DNA of 64,000 bases from Chryseobacterium edaphi (GCF_025628985.1 NZ_JAOTEM010000001.1:1488001-1552000), one strand, 5' to 3'; counted from the stretch's first letter, positions 35,851-43,947 are shown. Numbers and translations are program-made. The notes: a model not told the origin generated them from the sequence alone.

Positions 35851-36804
35851 ATGAATAGATATAATCCAACAGAAAGAATAGGAGTTAATGAAACTGAAAA
35901 AATTGTAATCCAAAATCTTGGGTGGATTTTTCGTGAACAACCAATTGTAGATGTTGGTTTATATGCAATCATAGAGCAAGTTGAAAATGGTGAACCTACT
36001 GGAAAATTCATTGCTGTTCAAATTAAAAGTGGTTCTGGAAATTTTTATAAAACGGATAAAGGACTTTCACATTATGTAACTAACATTCATTATCATTATT
36101 GGATAAACCTTTGTATCCCTATTATTCTTGTAGCATATATTCCCGAAGAAGGAAAAACTTATTGGCAAGAGATTAAAGAAAATAATTTTAAAAAAAATAA
36201 AAAAAGATGGAAAATCGAAATTCCCTTCAAACAGGAATTTAACGAAAAATCACAAAATAGGCTCATAAAAATTACTTCTGAGAAAAATGATGAAAAATTT
36301 GATGTTTATTGCGGAAGGGTTGCTTCTAATGATTTCGAAGATATAATTTCAGATTTAGAATCAATTAATGATGCGACCGTTTGCATAAATAATATCACAG
36401 CAATTATGAATCTACAATCAGAAGAAATAGGCAAAAAGACTGAACAATTTTCCCTACTAAACGAAAAAAAATCTAATAATTATAGTTCTGAAGTTTCAAT
36501 GCTTTACAAAGGACTATCTAAGACAATGAACTTAACTGCAAAGAGAACCGAAACTGAGATAGAATTGTTTTCACAATTATATTCTGTAGGTATTAGTGCT
36601 TTTGAAAAATTACTGATTAATCTTCAAGTTTTTAATTTAAAATTCGAAAATTTTGGAGGTGATAGTAATTTATTAAGACAAGTTCCTTCCCAAATTGATT
36701 TCGCAGTCAAAAAATTTGTAGTTTTAAGAGATACCTTAAAAAGTATGCCTACCAATAATTTTATTATTTTTAAAGAAGCTAAAAATCAATATTTAGATGT
36801 TTAA
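35851..36804 (+). CDS. DUF4365-domain protein, possible nuclease-type defence component
   Basis: 317 residues. The N-terminal 160 match DUF4365: NPTERIGVNETEKIVIQNLG, Asp34 in PIVDVGLYAI, and QIKSG with Lys59 in FIAVQIKSGSGNF. This E-D-QxK arrangement resembles the PD-(D/E)xK nuclease core. YWINLCIPIILVAYIPEEG follows, as in the family. Residues 160-317 are helical with no recognised domain. DUF4365 proteins often sit in accessory or defence regions. It is AT-rich, stands alone, and is followed by 339 bases without a gene. Nuclease activity is inference. Confidence 0.75.
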   Translation: MNRYNPTERIGVNETEKIVIQNLGWIFREQPIVDVGLYAIIEQVENGEPTGKFIAVQIKSGSGNFYKTDKGLSHYVTNIHYHYWINLCIPIILVAYIPEEGKTYWQEIKENNFKKNKKRWKIEIPFKQEFNEKSQNRLIKITSEKNDEKFDVYCGRVASNDFEDIISDLESINDATVCINNITAIMNLQSEEIGKKTEQFSLLNEKKSNNYSSEVSMLYKGLSKTMNLTAKRTETEIELFSQLYSVGISAFEKLLINLQVFNLKFENFGGDSNLLRQVPSQIDFAVKKFVVLRDTLKSMPTNNFIIFKEAKNQYLDV

Positions 36805-37143
36805 ATCTGCTAATATTTGAAACGCAAGAAGCAAGCGAAATTACAAAAAAAATATTCGAAAAAATTCCTTAGTTATCTATAAAAAAGTGCTGTCAAATAC
36901 ATTATGAGTGAGCAAGATGTTTGAAACAGGGGGAAATAAAATCTTTTAACAACGCTTTACAAAAATCCAACTCTTCAGAGAAGTTAAATTACACAGCATC
37001 AATGAGAAGTCTCTTATTTAGATATTGAAATTTACCAAACATTCTTTTTTGCGATTTTAATTATATTTGAAAAATATTTAAAAGAATAATAACGTACTTA
37101 AGGGAACGTAGATGTATTCAACCCACTCAAAAAAACATATCAA
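36805..37143. other. AT-rich intergenic stretch, no gene seen
   Basis: No reading frame with protein-like content was found on either strand, and no convincing promoter, repeat or terminator. It could be degenerate coding remnant. Confidence 0.4.
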
Positions 37144-37644
37144 ATGAAAGAAGAAAATATAGATAAATTGAATTCTCTGTTTTCAAACTTAAGAACCGAA
37201 GAACAAAAACTGAAAGAGAGTCAGGAAAAGCAGAAAAGTGAAGAAGATCTTTTTGTTGAGAGTTTTAAAACATTATGCAAAAACCTCATCGACCCGAAAA
37301 TGCAGGAGTTCAGAAGGATGTTGAGAGAAAACGGTTATGGTTGCAAAATTACCCTGAACGAAGAAAGTAAAAAAGGAACGGGAATCAATGCCCAACCCAA
37401 TATCAAACTTCAGATCTCAAGAAATGTAGATTCAAATTTTTATACCAACAATAAGTTTCCACACGTCATGTTCACCGCTGACAAGTACTATAAAAAAATC
37501 GGAGTGCATCTGGATACTATTTTTCAGAATGGTACCGGAACAGCCGCTATGAAAGAACAAACTTACACTCTCGAAACTCTGAATGAAGGAAGTATAGAAA
37601 AAGAAATTGTAGATTCGATTGAAAAAATATTAATGAATAAATAA
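37144..37644 (+). CDS. hypothetical protein with N-terminal coiled coil
   Basis: 166 residues. The N-terminal 45 are charged and coiled-coil-like (SNLRTEEQKLKESQEKQKSE); the remainder is mixed alpha/beta (KNLIDPKMQEFRRMLRENGY, VMFTADKYYKKIGVHLD). No signal peptide or membrane segment. It lies alone between the DUF4365 gene and convergent gapN, followed by a good terminator. I do not recognise a family. Confidence 0.7.
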   Translation: MKEENIDKLNSLFSNLRTEEQKLKESQEKQKSEEDLFVESFKTLCKNLIDPKMQEFRRMLRENGYGCKITLNEESKKGTGINAQPNIKLQISRNVDSNFYTNNKFPHVMFTADKYYKKIGVHLDTIFQNGTGTAAMKEQTYTLETLNEGSIEKEIVDSIEKILMNK

Positions 37645-37650
37645 AATAAG

Positions 37651-37675
37651 AAAACCTGCCACAAAGCAGGTTTTT
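37651..37675. terminator. bidirectional terminator
   Basis: AAAACCTGC and GCAGGTTTTT arms with a short loop. It is almost the same as the terminator at 46423-46446, also between convergent genes. Confidence 0.8.
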
Positions 37676-37696
37676 CCTATCTAAAAAATCTTTATT

Positions 37697-39325
37697 TTAA
37701 AACAAATAATCCGTACTCAAAAAGTTTGAATCGTGATCTCTGACAATTGTATTCAGAAGGTTTTTATTAGATTCCGTAGATTTTGCAGCAACCAATGATC
37801 TGATTGAGAACGAACGTAGCGCGTCAAACACAGAAAGCGTTCCTTCGGCAGAATCTTTCCTTCCTGTAAAAGGGAAAACATCTGGACCACGCTGCGCCTG
37901 ACAATTAATATTCACCCGGCTTACCAAATTTACAAACGGATCAATCAGTTTTGAAACTTCCTGGGCATCTTCACTGAAAATACTTACCTGCATTCCGTGA
38001 TCGGCATTCACCTGATAATCGATCGGCTCATCAATCGATTCAAAAGAAACAACAGGAATTACAGGACCGAACTGTTCTTCATGATACAGTTTCATATCGC
38101 TATTCACTGGATAAACTACAGCTGGAAAGACAAATGATTCCTCATTATAACCACCATTTTCATTAAGTACTTTTGCGCCTTTCGAAACAGCATCTTCAAT
38201 ACATTCCTGAAGATAATGTGGCTTATTGACTTCAGGAAGCGGAGTGATCTTAACATCTTTTTCCCATGGAAGTCCTGGTTTTAATGCAGAGACTGCGGCA
38301 GTTAATTTTTGAGTAAATTCTTCTGCAACATCTTTTTGTACAAAGATCAGTTTTAAAGCAGTACATCGCTGTCCGTTGAAAGAAAGTGCTCCAAGAATAA
38401 TTTCGCTTACGGCAATATCAAGATTGGCGTTTTTGGTAACTATGGCTGCATTTTTTGCATCTAAACTTAAGATTGCTCTTAATCTGTTGACTTTCGGGTG
38501 AAGTTTTTTCAGTCCGTTAGCTACTTTACTTGAGCCGATAAACGCCAGAACATTTACTTTTCCACTTTCCATAATCGGGGTGATAATTTCTGATCCTTTA
38601 CCGTATAACGTATTCACAGTTCCTTTCGGGAAAGCTTCTTTGAATGCGTTCAATAAAGGATAATGTGCTAAAACACCATGCTTTGGAAGTTTAAAAATTA
38701 TGGTATTTCCCATAATCAAAGCCGGAATCAGCGTTGTGAAAATTTCATTTAAAGGATAATTGAAAGGTCCCATGCTCAAAACAACACCAAGTGGCGCTCT
38801 TCTGATTTGCGCAATCGTACCTTCTGCCTGCTGAAAACGTGAAGATTCACGATCCAAATCTTTTAGGGCATCGATGGTTTGGTTGATGTAATCTACTGTT
38901 CTGTCGAATTCTTTGGTAGAATCAGGTAATGTTTTCCCGATTTCCCACATCAGCAATTTAATGATTAGATCTCGTTCTTTGATCATTAAGTACACAAATT
39001 TCTGCATACATTTGATACGATCTTCCACAGACATGGTCGGCCATTCTCCAAGACCGTTATTATAAGCTTTTACCGAAGCATCAAGAACTTCGATTGCTTC
39101 ATCAGGTCCGATATTCGGAATACTTCCCAATAATTTTCTTTCTAAACCATTTTCTGTACGGATGCAGACTGGTGAGTAAATTTCTGTGACTTCTCCTTTC
39201 CACTCTACCAATTCGCCATTTAAAAGATAGACTCTCTGGTGAATTTCCTGAACTTTATATTCTTCGGGAATGTCGTTTTCGCTTTTAAAAATTTCTTTGA
39301 ATGATTCTGTATTTCCTGAACTCAT
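37697..39325 (-). CDS. NADP-dependent non-phosphorylating glyceraldehyde-3-phosphate dehydrogenase (ALDH family)
   Basis: 542 residues from ATG 39325 (SSGNTESFKEIFKSEND); an in-frame ATG at 39400 adds 25 unlikely residues. Aldehyde dehydrogenase landmarks: GPFNYPLNEIFTTLIPAL (about 175-192), IGSSKVANGLKK (about 265), LSLDAKNAAIV (about 287) and the catalytic Cys in FNGQRCTALKL (about 318). The general base is expected near SLDAKNA. The combination matches the GapN branch in Bacteroidota, which oxidises G3P directly to 3-phosphoglycerate with NADPH production. The substrate is inferred from family resemblance; other ALDHs remain possible. Confidence 0.82.
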   Translation of the reverse strand: MSSGNTESFKEIFKSENDIPEEYKVQEIHQRVYLLNGELVEWKGEVTEIYSPVCIRTENGLERKLLGSIPNIGPDEAIEVLDASVKAYNNGLGEWPTMSVEDRIKCMQKFVYLMIKERDLIIKLLMWEIGKTLPDSTKEFDRTVDYINQTIDALKDLDRESSRFQQAEGTIAQIRRAPLGVVLSMGPFNYPLNEIFTTLIPALIMGNTIIFKLPKHGVLAHYPLLNAFKEAFPKGTVNTLYGKGSEIITPIMESGKVNVLAFIGSSKVANGLKKLHPKVNRLRAILSLDAKNAAIVTKNANLDIAVSEIILGALSFNGQRCTALKLIFVQKDVAEEFTQKLTAAVSALKPGLPWEKDVKITPLPEVNKPHYLQECIEDAVSKGAKVLNENGGYNEESFVFPAVVYPVNSDMKLYHEEQFGPVIPVVSFESIDEPIDYQVNADHGMQVSIFSEDAQEVSKLIDPFVNLVSRVNINCQAQRGPDVFPFTGRKDSAEGTLSVFDALRSFSIRSLVAAKSTESNKNLLNTIVRDHDSNFLSTDYLF

Positions 39326-39579
39326 AAATTTTTCTTTTTTAATAATTTGAATATTTGAAAGAATAAAGTTAGAGCTAAAGATTGACTTTCGGAATAGCAA
39401 CTCATAGATTTGCTCTATTTTTCGGGTGTTTGAATTAAATTTAATCTTCGGTAACGGAAAAAAGAATAATTTTGCTGAAACCTGTCAAAACTTTTATTTC
39501 AACTAAAATCAAAGATTGAATTGAATCAAATTCATAAGACTTTACTGTTAAAATTTAAGTCGACTTTAAAATAAAATCT

Positions 39580-40152
39580 ATGTTTTCAAAATTAGTTTTC
39601 AGTACATTATTGTGCTTCTCCGTATTTACTTTCGCTCAAAATTCTAAAACAGAAAACACTGTTTTGATGGGAGGAAAACCTGTACATACTTATGCAAAAT
39701 TACCATCGGTAAATAAACCTGCTCCAAAATTCACCCTTACCGATGTTTCGATGAAAGATCAAACTTTAGAATCTTACAGAGGGAAGTTTGTGATTCTCAA
39801 TATTTTCCCGAGTGTTGACACTGGAGTTTGTTCGGCCTCAGTACATCATTTCAACGAAGATGCAGGGAATATTTCTAATACAATTGTACTTTGTATTTCT
39901 AAAGATTTACCTTTTGCCCAAAAAAGATTTTGCGGCGCAGAAGGCATAAAAAATGTGGTGATGCTTTCCGATTTTCGTTCTGATTTTGGAAAAACGTATG
40001 GTGTAGAACTGACAGATTCTGCCATGAAAGGACTATTAAGCAGAGCTGTTGTCGTAATTGATCCTTCTGGAAAGATTGTTTACGAAGAACAAGTTGACGA
40101 TATTGGTCATGAACCAAATTATGAAGCTGCGATTAAGGCGGTGAAGAATTAA
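39580..40152 (+). CDS. exported thiol peroxidase (Tpx-like)
   Basis: 190 residues: signal peptide LVFSTLLCFSVFTFAQ (cleavage after residue 20), then a Tpx domain. The peroxidatic Cys84 is in SVDTGVCSASVHHF and the resolving Cys118 is in KRFCGAEG. The 34-residue spacing is the same as in the cytoplasmic paralogue (20431-20928), but TPTC is replaced by TGVC. The PSGKIVYEEQV tail matches Tpx. A periplasmic peroxide reductase would need a periplasmic thioredoxin; none is nearby. It is monocistronic with a terminator. Confidence 0.88.
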   Translation: MFSKLVFSTLLCFSVFTFAQNSKTENTVLMGGKPVHTYAKLPSVNKPAPKFTLTDVSMKDQTLESYRGKFVILNIFPSVDTGVCSASVHHFNEDAGNISNTIVLCISKDLPFAQKRFCGAEGIKNVVMLSDFRSDFGKTYGVELTDSAMKGLLSRAVVVIDPSGKIVYEEQVDDIGHEPNYEAAIKAVKN

Positions 40153-40173
40153 GTTTTACTTTAAAAATATTAT

Positions 40174-40203
40174 AAAACCCTTTGAGAAAATCAAAGGGTT
40201 TTT
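40174..40203 (+). terminator. rho-independent terminator
   Basis: AAAACCCTTTGA and TCAAAGGGTTTTT arms after the exported peroxidase. It also abuts the end of the decayed toxin gene. Confidence 0.85.
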
Positions 40204-40205
40204 AT

Positions 40206-40503
40206 TTATTCTTCTAAAGATTTATAGTTATCGTCGGGATTTTGAAAGTTTTGGAGGATACGGACAATCGTTATGAGATCATTTTGAACATCATAAATGA
40301 TTGTGTTATGTTTAAAAGGAGTTTTCTAAAACGAGTATTTTCATATCTTTCGAAAATTACATTTCCTAATTCTAAAATATCAATGGCGTCTATAAGTTTA
40401 ACATAAAAATCATCAGCTACTTTTTCGCTCCACTTATTAATAAGATATTCTTCAATTTTTATTAATCCTGTTTAGCGTCTGAAGAGATTTCAACTTTTGG
40501 CAT
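40206..40503 (-). pseudogene. ParE/RelE-type toxin gene broken by two frameshifts
   Basis: Joining three frames gives PKVEISSDAKQD, then LIKIEEYLINKWSEKVADDF through RYENTRFRKLLL, then KHNTIIYDVQNDLITIVRIL followed by ending residues. This is a normal ParE/RelE-superfamily toxin of about 98 residues. One T is missing after the KQD codons (near 40465) and one A is missing in the LLLK region (near 40313); both are in short homopolymers. The ATG at 40503 overlaps the 3' end of the antitoxin gene by 14 bases, the usual TA layout. No active toxin can be made unless frameshifting occurs. Confidence 0.8.
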
Positions 40504-40828
40504 CTTTCAGAACTTTAAGTTTTGCTCTGCGTTCAGCTACAAAATCGTAGAAATCTGTCGTTGTTCCATTGTCAATTTCGTACTGAGCCCTATCCAGCGA
40601 TTCCAAAATTTCCTCTTTCGTTTCATTTCGCCATTCCTTCGGCTCAATAGTTTTTGAGATCACTAAGAGTTCTTCGGGCGTAAATCTTTTTTCTTTGAGT
40701 TTTTTGAAGAATGTTGGTTTTTTAATTCCTGATTTTTCTATGATATAAGACATTTTGAAAGGAGAATTTTTTAGAATCTCATCAATATTATTTTGGATTT
40801 CGATAAATTTTTCTATTTCTGCTATCAT
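40490..40828 (-). CDS. antitoxin-like HTH protein of a ParDE/RelBE-type pair
   Basis: 112 residues. Residues about 20-70 contain an HTH (KMSYIIEKSGIKKPTFFKKL, then FTPEELLVIS). The C-terminal part is a likely toxin-binding segment (TTTDFYDFVAERRAKLKVLK). It is the first gene of the pair, and the overlapping toxin gene is broken, so it may survive as an orphan. DNA binding to its own promoter is expected but not shown. Confidence 0.72.
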   Translation of the reverse strand: MIAEIEKFIEIQNNIDEILKNSPFKMSYIIEKSGIKKPTFFKKLKEKRFTPEELLVISKTIEPKEWRNETKEEILESLDRAQYEIDNGTTTDFYDFVAERRAKLKVLKDAKS

Positions 40829-40893
40829 AATTTTACACTTTTATTATCATTTTATGAGACAAATATAATGAAAATATTTGGCTTATTTAAACA

Positions 40894-40915
40894 AAACCTG
40901 TCGTTTGACAGGTTT
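40894..40915 (-). terminator. rho-independent terminator
   Basis: Minus strand AAACCTGTC and GACAGGTTT arms followed by TTTGTTTAAA. It ends the gene at 40947. Confidence 0.7.
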
Positions 40916-40946
40916 ATTTTTCATAAAATTTTATTTGATTTCAGTT

Positions 40947-41684
40947 TTAGAATTTAACTCTAAACCTTTTTTTCATAGTCACTACAAGCACTCCATTTTT
41001 TCCTTTTTCACCATATATTGCAGTTGCAGACTCGCCTTTCAGAATATTCATACTTTTTATAGAGTTTGGGTCAAGTTTTCTGAATTCTGCTAAGGTGATT
41101 ATTTTGTTACTCATCACTACTAATGGATCTGAGTTCCCACTAATACTTGAATTCGCTCCACCAATCGTAATCTTTGTTCCTCTAACACTATCTTTAGGCA
41201 TTGGATTAATAATTAAACCGGGTGATTTGCCTGAAATTTCTGCTATTTTATTTTTCGGTGTATTTTTCAAATCCTGTTCAGACACTATTGTTGTTGCTCC
41301 GATAAACTTTTTCTGTATTGTAGTTTTATTGAATGCCGGATGAATCACTACGTCCCCTATTTCTTCAACCTTTAAAGTATCATTTGATATATTCTGCTGT
41401 GCATTTACCGAAACAAAACCTCCGGTTGTCAGGATAAAACCTACCGCAAATTTTGTAAACAATGAATTGATATAAGAATATTGCAGATTTCTATTGAGCT
41501 GCGATTCATAAAAATTACCGCAAATATTTTCTGCTGGAGCTGAAAAAGTCTCTATTATTTCAGCATCAGAAGCTAAAGTAAAATCTCTCACTGTTTTAGA
41601 ACAAACTGAGCAGAATCTCCCTTTCTCTTCGGGAGTCATCATTTCCCAGTTTTCGTGACATGGTTTTGTTATGGAAATTTTCAT
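40947..41684 (-). CDS. membrane-anchored TonB-plug-like protein with N-terminal cysteine motif
   Basis: 245 residues. Residues 1-50 carry a Cys motif like C-x4-W-x13-C-x2-C (KPCHENWEMMTPEEKGRFCS, then VCSKTVRDFT), probably cytoplasmic. One membrane helix follows at about 75-95 (KFAVGFILTTGGFVSVNAQQ). The rest (about 105-240) resembles the plug domain of SusC/TonB-dependent receptors (IVSEQDLKNTPKNKIAEISG, DPNSIKSMNILKGESATAIY, GEKGKNGVLVVTMKK), without a beta barrel. It may be a standalone plug used in sensing or signalling. Function unknown; the family appears in several flavobacteria. Confidence 0.75.
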   Translation of the reverse strand: MKISITKPCHENWEMMTPEEKGRFCSVCSKTVRDFTLASDAEIIETFSAPAENICGNFYESQLNRNLQYSYINSLFTKFAVGFILTTGGFVSVNAQQNISNDTLKVEEIGDVVIHPAFNKTTIQKKFIGATTIVSEQDLKNTPKNKIAEISGKSPGLIINPMPKDSVRGTKITIGGANSSISGNSDPLVVMSNKIITLAEFRKLDPNSIKSMNILKGESATAIYGEKGKNGVLVVTMKKRFRVKF

Positions 41685-41772
41685 TGTCTCTTTTTATATA
41701 AAGATGCATGATTCAGAAGAAAGGTTGGAAAGCCAGCGTAGATTTTCTACAATAAATCTATTATTTAAAAAA

Positions 41773-42531
41773 TTACAAATGAAAATATCTCGGATCAGGA
41801 TATTGAAATTCAAAATTTAATTCTTTAATCAATTTTTCGGGAGAAATGGTTCTTCCAAAGGTGTTTCTCTCTCCGTCATAAGGCAAATCTTTCTGAGCGT
41901 TGATGACTTCTTCTTTATTCGGATGAATTGGTGCAACAACATTATACACTTTAGATTGAGAGTGATTGTTCAGCATTTTTTCAACTACCGAACAGATGTC
42001 TGCGTAATGAATATGATTCACCAACTGATCCAAACCTGAGATATTATAATTCTTTAAAAGCCTTTCTCCGCCCATCAATCCTGCTAATCTCAAAATATTA
42101 GTATGCGGAAATTTCTTAAGAATGAAATTTTCACTCTCTACATTTTCTGCAGGTTGATCTTCTTCTATAAATTCTTTTTCCTCTTGAGCATACACTCCGG
42201 TAGAACTTGTCAGAAAAAGCTGACCTTTGAAATCTCCAATAAAATTCAACAGATTTTCTCTCTTGTCATTCATCGGAATTTGCGCACCTCTGATTCCCGA
42301 AAACGGAACACTGATAATAATAGCATCTAAGTTTGACGCAACTTCCCACACTTTCATTTCTGAATTGAGTTCATTAGGAAAACTGACCAAGGTTGCTTGA
42401 TAACCTTTCAATTTGAATTCCTCGACTTTAGATTCTGTGGTTGTTGTTGTAAAAATTTCGTATTGATTTGATAATCGTTCTGCGATGTGGTTTCCGAGCC
42501 AGCCACAGCCGATGATTCCTAGTTTTTTCAT
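41773..42531 (-). CDS. NAD(P)-binding Rossmann protein (YeeZ-like, NAD-dependent epimerase/dehydratase)
   Basis: 252 residues. The N-terminal GxGxxG is KLGIIGCGWLGNHIAERL. The later segments LFLTSSTGVYAQEEKEF, ILRLAGLMGGERLLKNYNIS, LVNHIHYADICSVVEKML and KVYNVVAPIHPNKEEVI belong to the SDR/YeeZ branch. Tyr in TGVYAQ is present, but the Tyr-x3-Lys catalytic pair is not conserved. It is close to E. coli YeeZ (uncharacterised). Substrate unknown. Confidence 0.85.
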   Translation of the reverse strand: MKKLGIIGCGWLGNHIAERLSNQYEIFTTTTTESKVEEFKLKGYQATLVSFPNELNSEMKVWEVASNLDAIIISVPFSGIRGAQIPMNDKRENLLNFIGDFKGQLFLTSSTGVYAQEEKEFIEEDQPAENVESENFILKKFPHTNILRLAGLMGGERLLKNYNISGLDQLVNHIHYADICSVVEKMLNNHSQSKVYNVVAPIHPNKEEVINAQKDLPYDGERNTFGRTISPEKLIKELNFEFQYPDPRYFHL

Positions 42532-42604
42532 TTTAATATTTAATATTTTTAGTAATTAGTGTATAATTTAAGAACACCAAAAATATCACTTTATTTCCAC
42601 AAAG

Positions 42605-42686
42605 TTTGTCATCCCGTAGGGATCTCAACATCGTTTTTGAAAATTGATAGGAATGATTCGGGTTTAGATCCTTTCAGGATGACAAA
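42605..42686. repeat. hairpin repeat, tandem copy A
   Basis: Ends TTTGTCATCCCGTAGGGATC and TAGATCCTTTCAGGATGACA are imperfect inverted repeats around a variable middle. It is followed 46 bases later by copy B in the same orientation. Confidence 0.8.
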
Positions 42687-42731
42687 CATAGCGTTAATCC
42701 TTTCTTTTCTATGGAATACATTACCACAAAG

Positions 42732-42812
42732 TTTGTCATCCCGTAGGGATCTCAATAAAGCATTAGAGAAAGTGTACAAAAATTCAGGTTTAGATCCTTT
42801 CAGGATGACAAA
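42732..42812. repeat. hairpin repeat, tandem copy B
   Basis: The same ends as copy A with near-identical left and right arms, but a different 40-base middle. Other family members are at 12862-12930 and 57724-57805. Confidence 0.8.
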
Positions 42813-43022
42813 CTTTAGTGGTTATCTCTAATATGACTGTAAATAGTGATTCTTAACAAATCCGTCACTTTGAATAAAATCCTGAAAGAATTTGTATCGA
42901 GAACCAGTGAACAGAAGCGCTAAATCTGTGTGTCAAACAACAAGTTCTCGATACGGTCTTTTTCAAAAACCTACTCGAACTGACGGGTGTGGCGGTGGGT
43001 CGACTTGATATCATAAAAACAC
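42813..43022. repeat. inverted repeat TATCGAGAAC...GTTCTCGATA and flank
   Basis: TATCGAGAAC around 42896-42905 is repeated inverted as GTTCTCGATA at about 42951-42960, followed by ACCTACTCGAACTGACGG, which is a typical dispersed repeat word. No gene was recognised. Confidence 0.55.
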
Positions 43023-43047
43023 AAAACTCAGCATTCCGCTGAGTTTT
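43023..43047 (-). terminator. rho-independent terminator of DUF6261 copy 2
   Basis: Arms AAAACTCAGC and GCTGAGTTTT around a 5-base loop, with T-rich sequence beyond on the minus strand. Confidence 0.75.
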
Positions 43048-43052
43048 TCTGT

Positions 43053-43751
43053 TTATTCCGGTTTTTCTTCCTTTCTTTTTACTTCCGAATTTTTCGCTGC
43101 TTTTACCAGCTCGTTGGTATCGCTGTAGAGAAGTTCCCAACCTGATACATCTTTCATGGCGGTCAGCAGATTCAGGTAGGTTTTGAGGTTTTTCTCCAGA
43201 TCGCGGCGGATGGCGCTTGCGCTGGTCATCTGTCTGAGGTCGGCATTGGCTACTGCTTGTTCGCCAAAGACGGTTTCAAAAGCTTCGTGTTTTGTTTTCA
43301 TATCTGCGAAAGCCGTGTTCAGAGAAAGAAGCGCAATTTTCTGTTGGTTTTCCGGACTTTCCAAAGCTTCAATCAGCTTTTTCATCTGTGCGGTTTGTGA
43401 GGAATAGCTTAAACGGTCGAGATCCAGCCCAAAAGTTTTGAAAACGCCGTACAAATCCTCCGCCGACTGACAATTGGGTGCAGACTGTAGCTTTCGGTAA
43501 CCGTTCAGAAAAGCTTTGAGACTGTTGTAGGCAACATCTCTTTCAAAGTCTGCCGTGGCAACGTCTTTTCCTTTTCCGCTGTAGATTTGCTTGGTGTAGA
43601 CTGCATCGTACTCAGTATAGGAATTCTGCAAAGTTGCGGTAAGAGGATGGTTGGAAATCACAGGATATTTTCCTGACTGAATGTTGGTAATAATTCTCTG
43701 AGCCAAAGTCGCAAGATCTTTAGTGCTCAGTCTCACTAATGAAATTTTCAT
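43053..43751 (-). CDS. DUF6261-type protein, copy 2
   Basis: 232 residues, paralogous over its whole length to 34771-35475. Shared blocks are STKDLATLAQRIITNIQSGK, KQIYSGKGKDV, LKAFLNGYRKLQSAPN, RLSYSSQTAQMKKLIEALES and LVKAAKNSEVKRKEEKPE. It is helical and soluble, with no catalytic motif. The -7 element TATATTTG sits at 43796-43803 (minus strand), and the palindrome ladder lies at 43843-43947. Function unknown. Confidence 0.8.
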   Translation of the reverse strand: MKISLVRLSTKDLATLAQRIITNIQSGKYPVISNHPLTATLQNSYTEYDAVYTKQIYSGKGKDVATADFERDVAYNSLKAFLNGYRKLQSAPNCQSAEDLYGVFKTFGLDLDRLSYSSQTAQMKKLIEALESPENQQKIALLSLNTAFADMKTKHEAFETVFGEQAVANADLRQMTSASAIRRDLEKNLKTYLNLLTAMKDVSGWELLYSDTNELVKAAKNSEVKRKEEKPE

Positions 43752-43795
43752 CGTTTAATGTGTTTGTTTGTTAAAAATGTATTAATTAATCAAAA

Positions 43796-43803
43796 CAAAT
43801 ATA
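43796..43803 (-). promoter_or_regulatory. -7 element of DUF6261 copy 2
   Basis: TATATTTG on the minus strand, 45 bases from the start codon. This is equivalent to the element of copy 1 at 35523-35530. No TTG at the -33 distance. Confidence 0.45.
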
Positions 43804-43842
43804 AATAATTCTGCATTTAGTTTAAAACATTTTGTGGGAAAT

Positions 43843-43947
43843 AAAATGCAGTTGCATGAAGTTCCCCGCAACTTGTGGGAGACTTCATGCAATTGCACGA
43901 AGTTACAAACAAAGTTGTTTTAAACAAAATACAGGTGCAGGAGGTTT
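43843..43947. repeat. ladder of 20-22 bp imperfect palindromes upstream of DUF6261 copy 2
   Basis: Units start at 43843 (AAAATGCAGTTGCATGAAGT), 43864, 43884 (TTCATGCAATTGCACGAAGT), 43904 and 43926. The order of units 43864-43925 corresponds to 35591-35652 of copy 1, while arm sequences differ in both halves together. Confidence 0.75.

Noticed and set aside
40206..40503. Toxin gene as two intact small genes
   Set aside because: The pieces align to one ParE/RelE-type protein only when joined across frames, and neither piece is functional alone.
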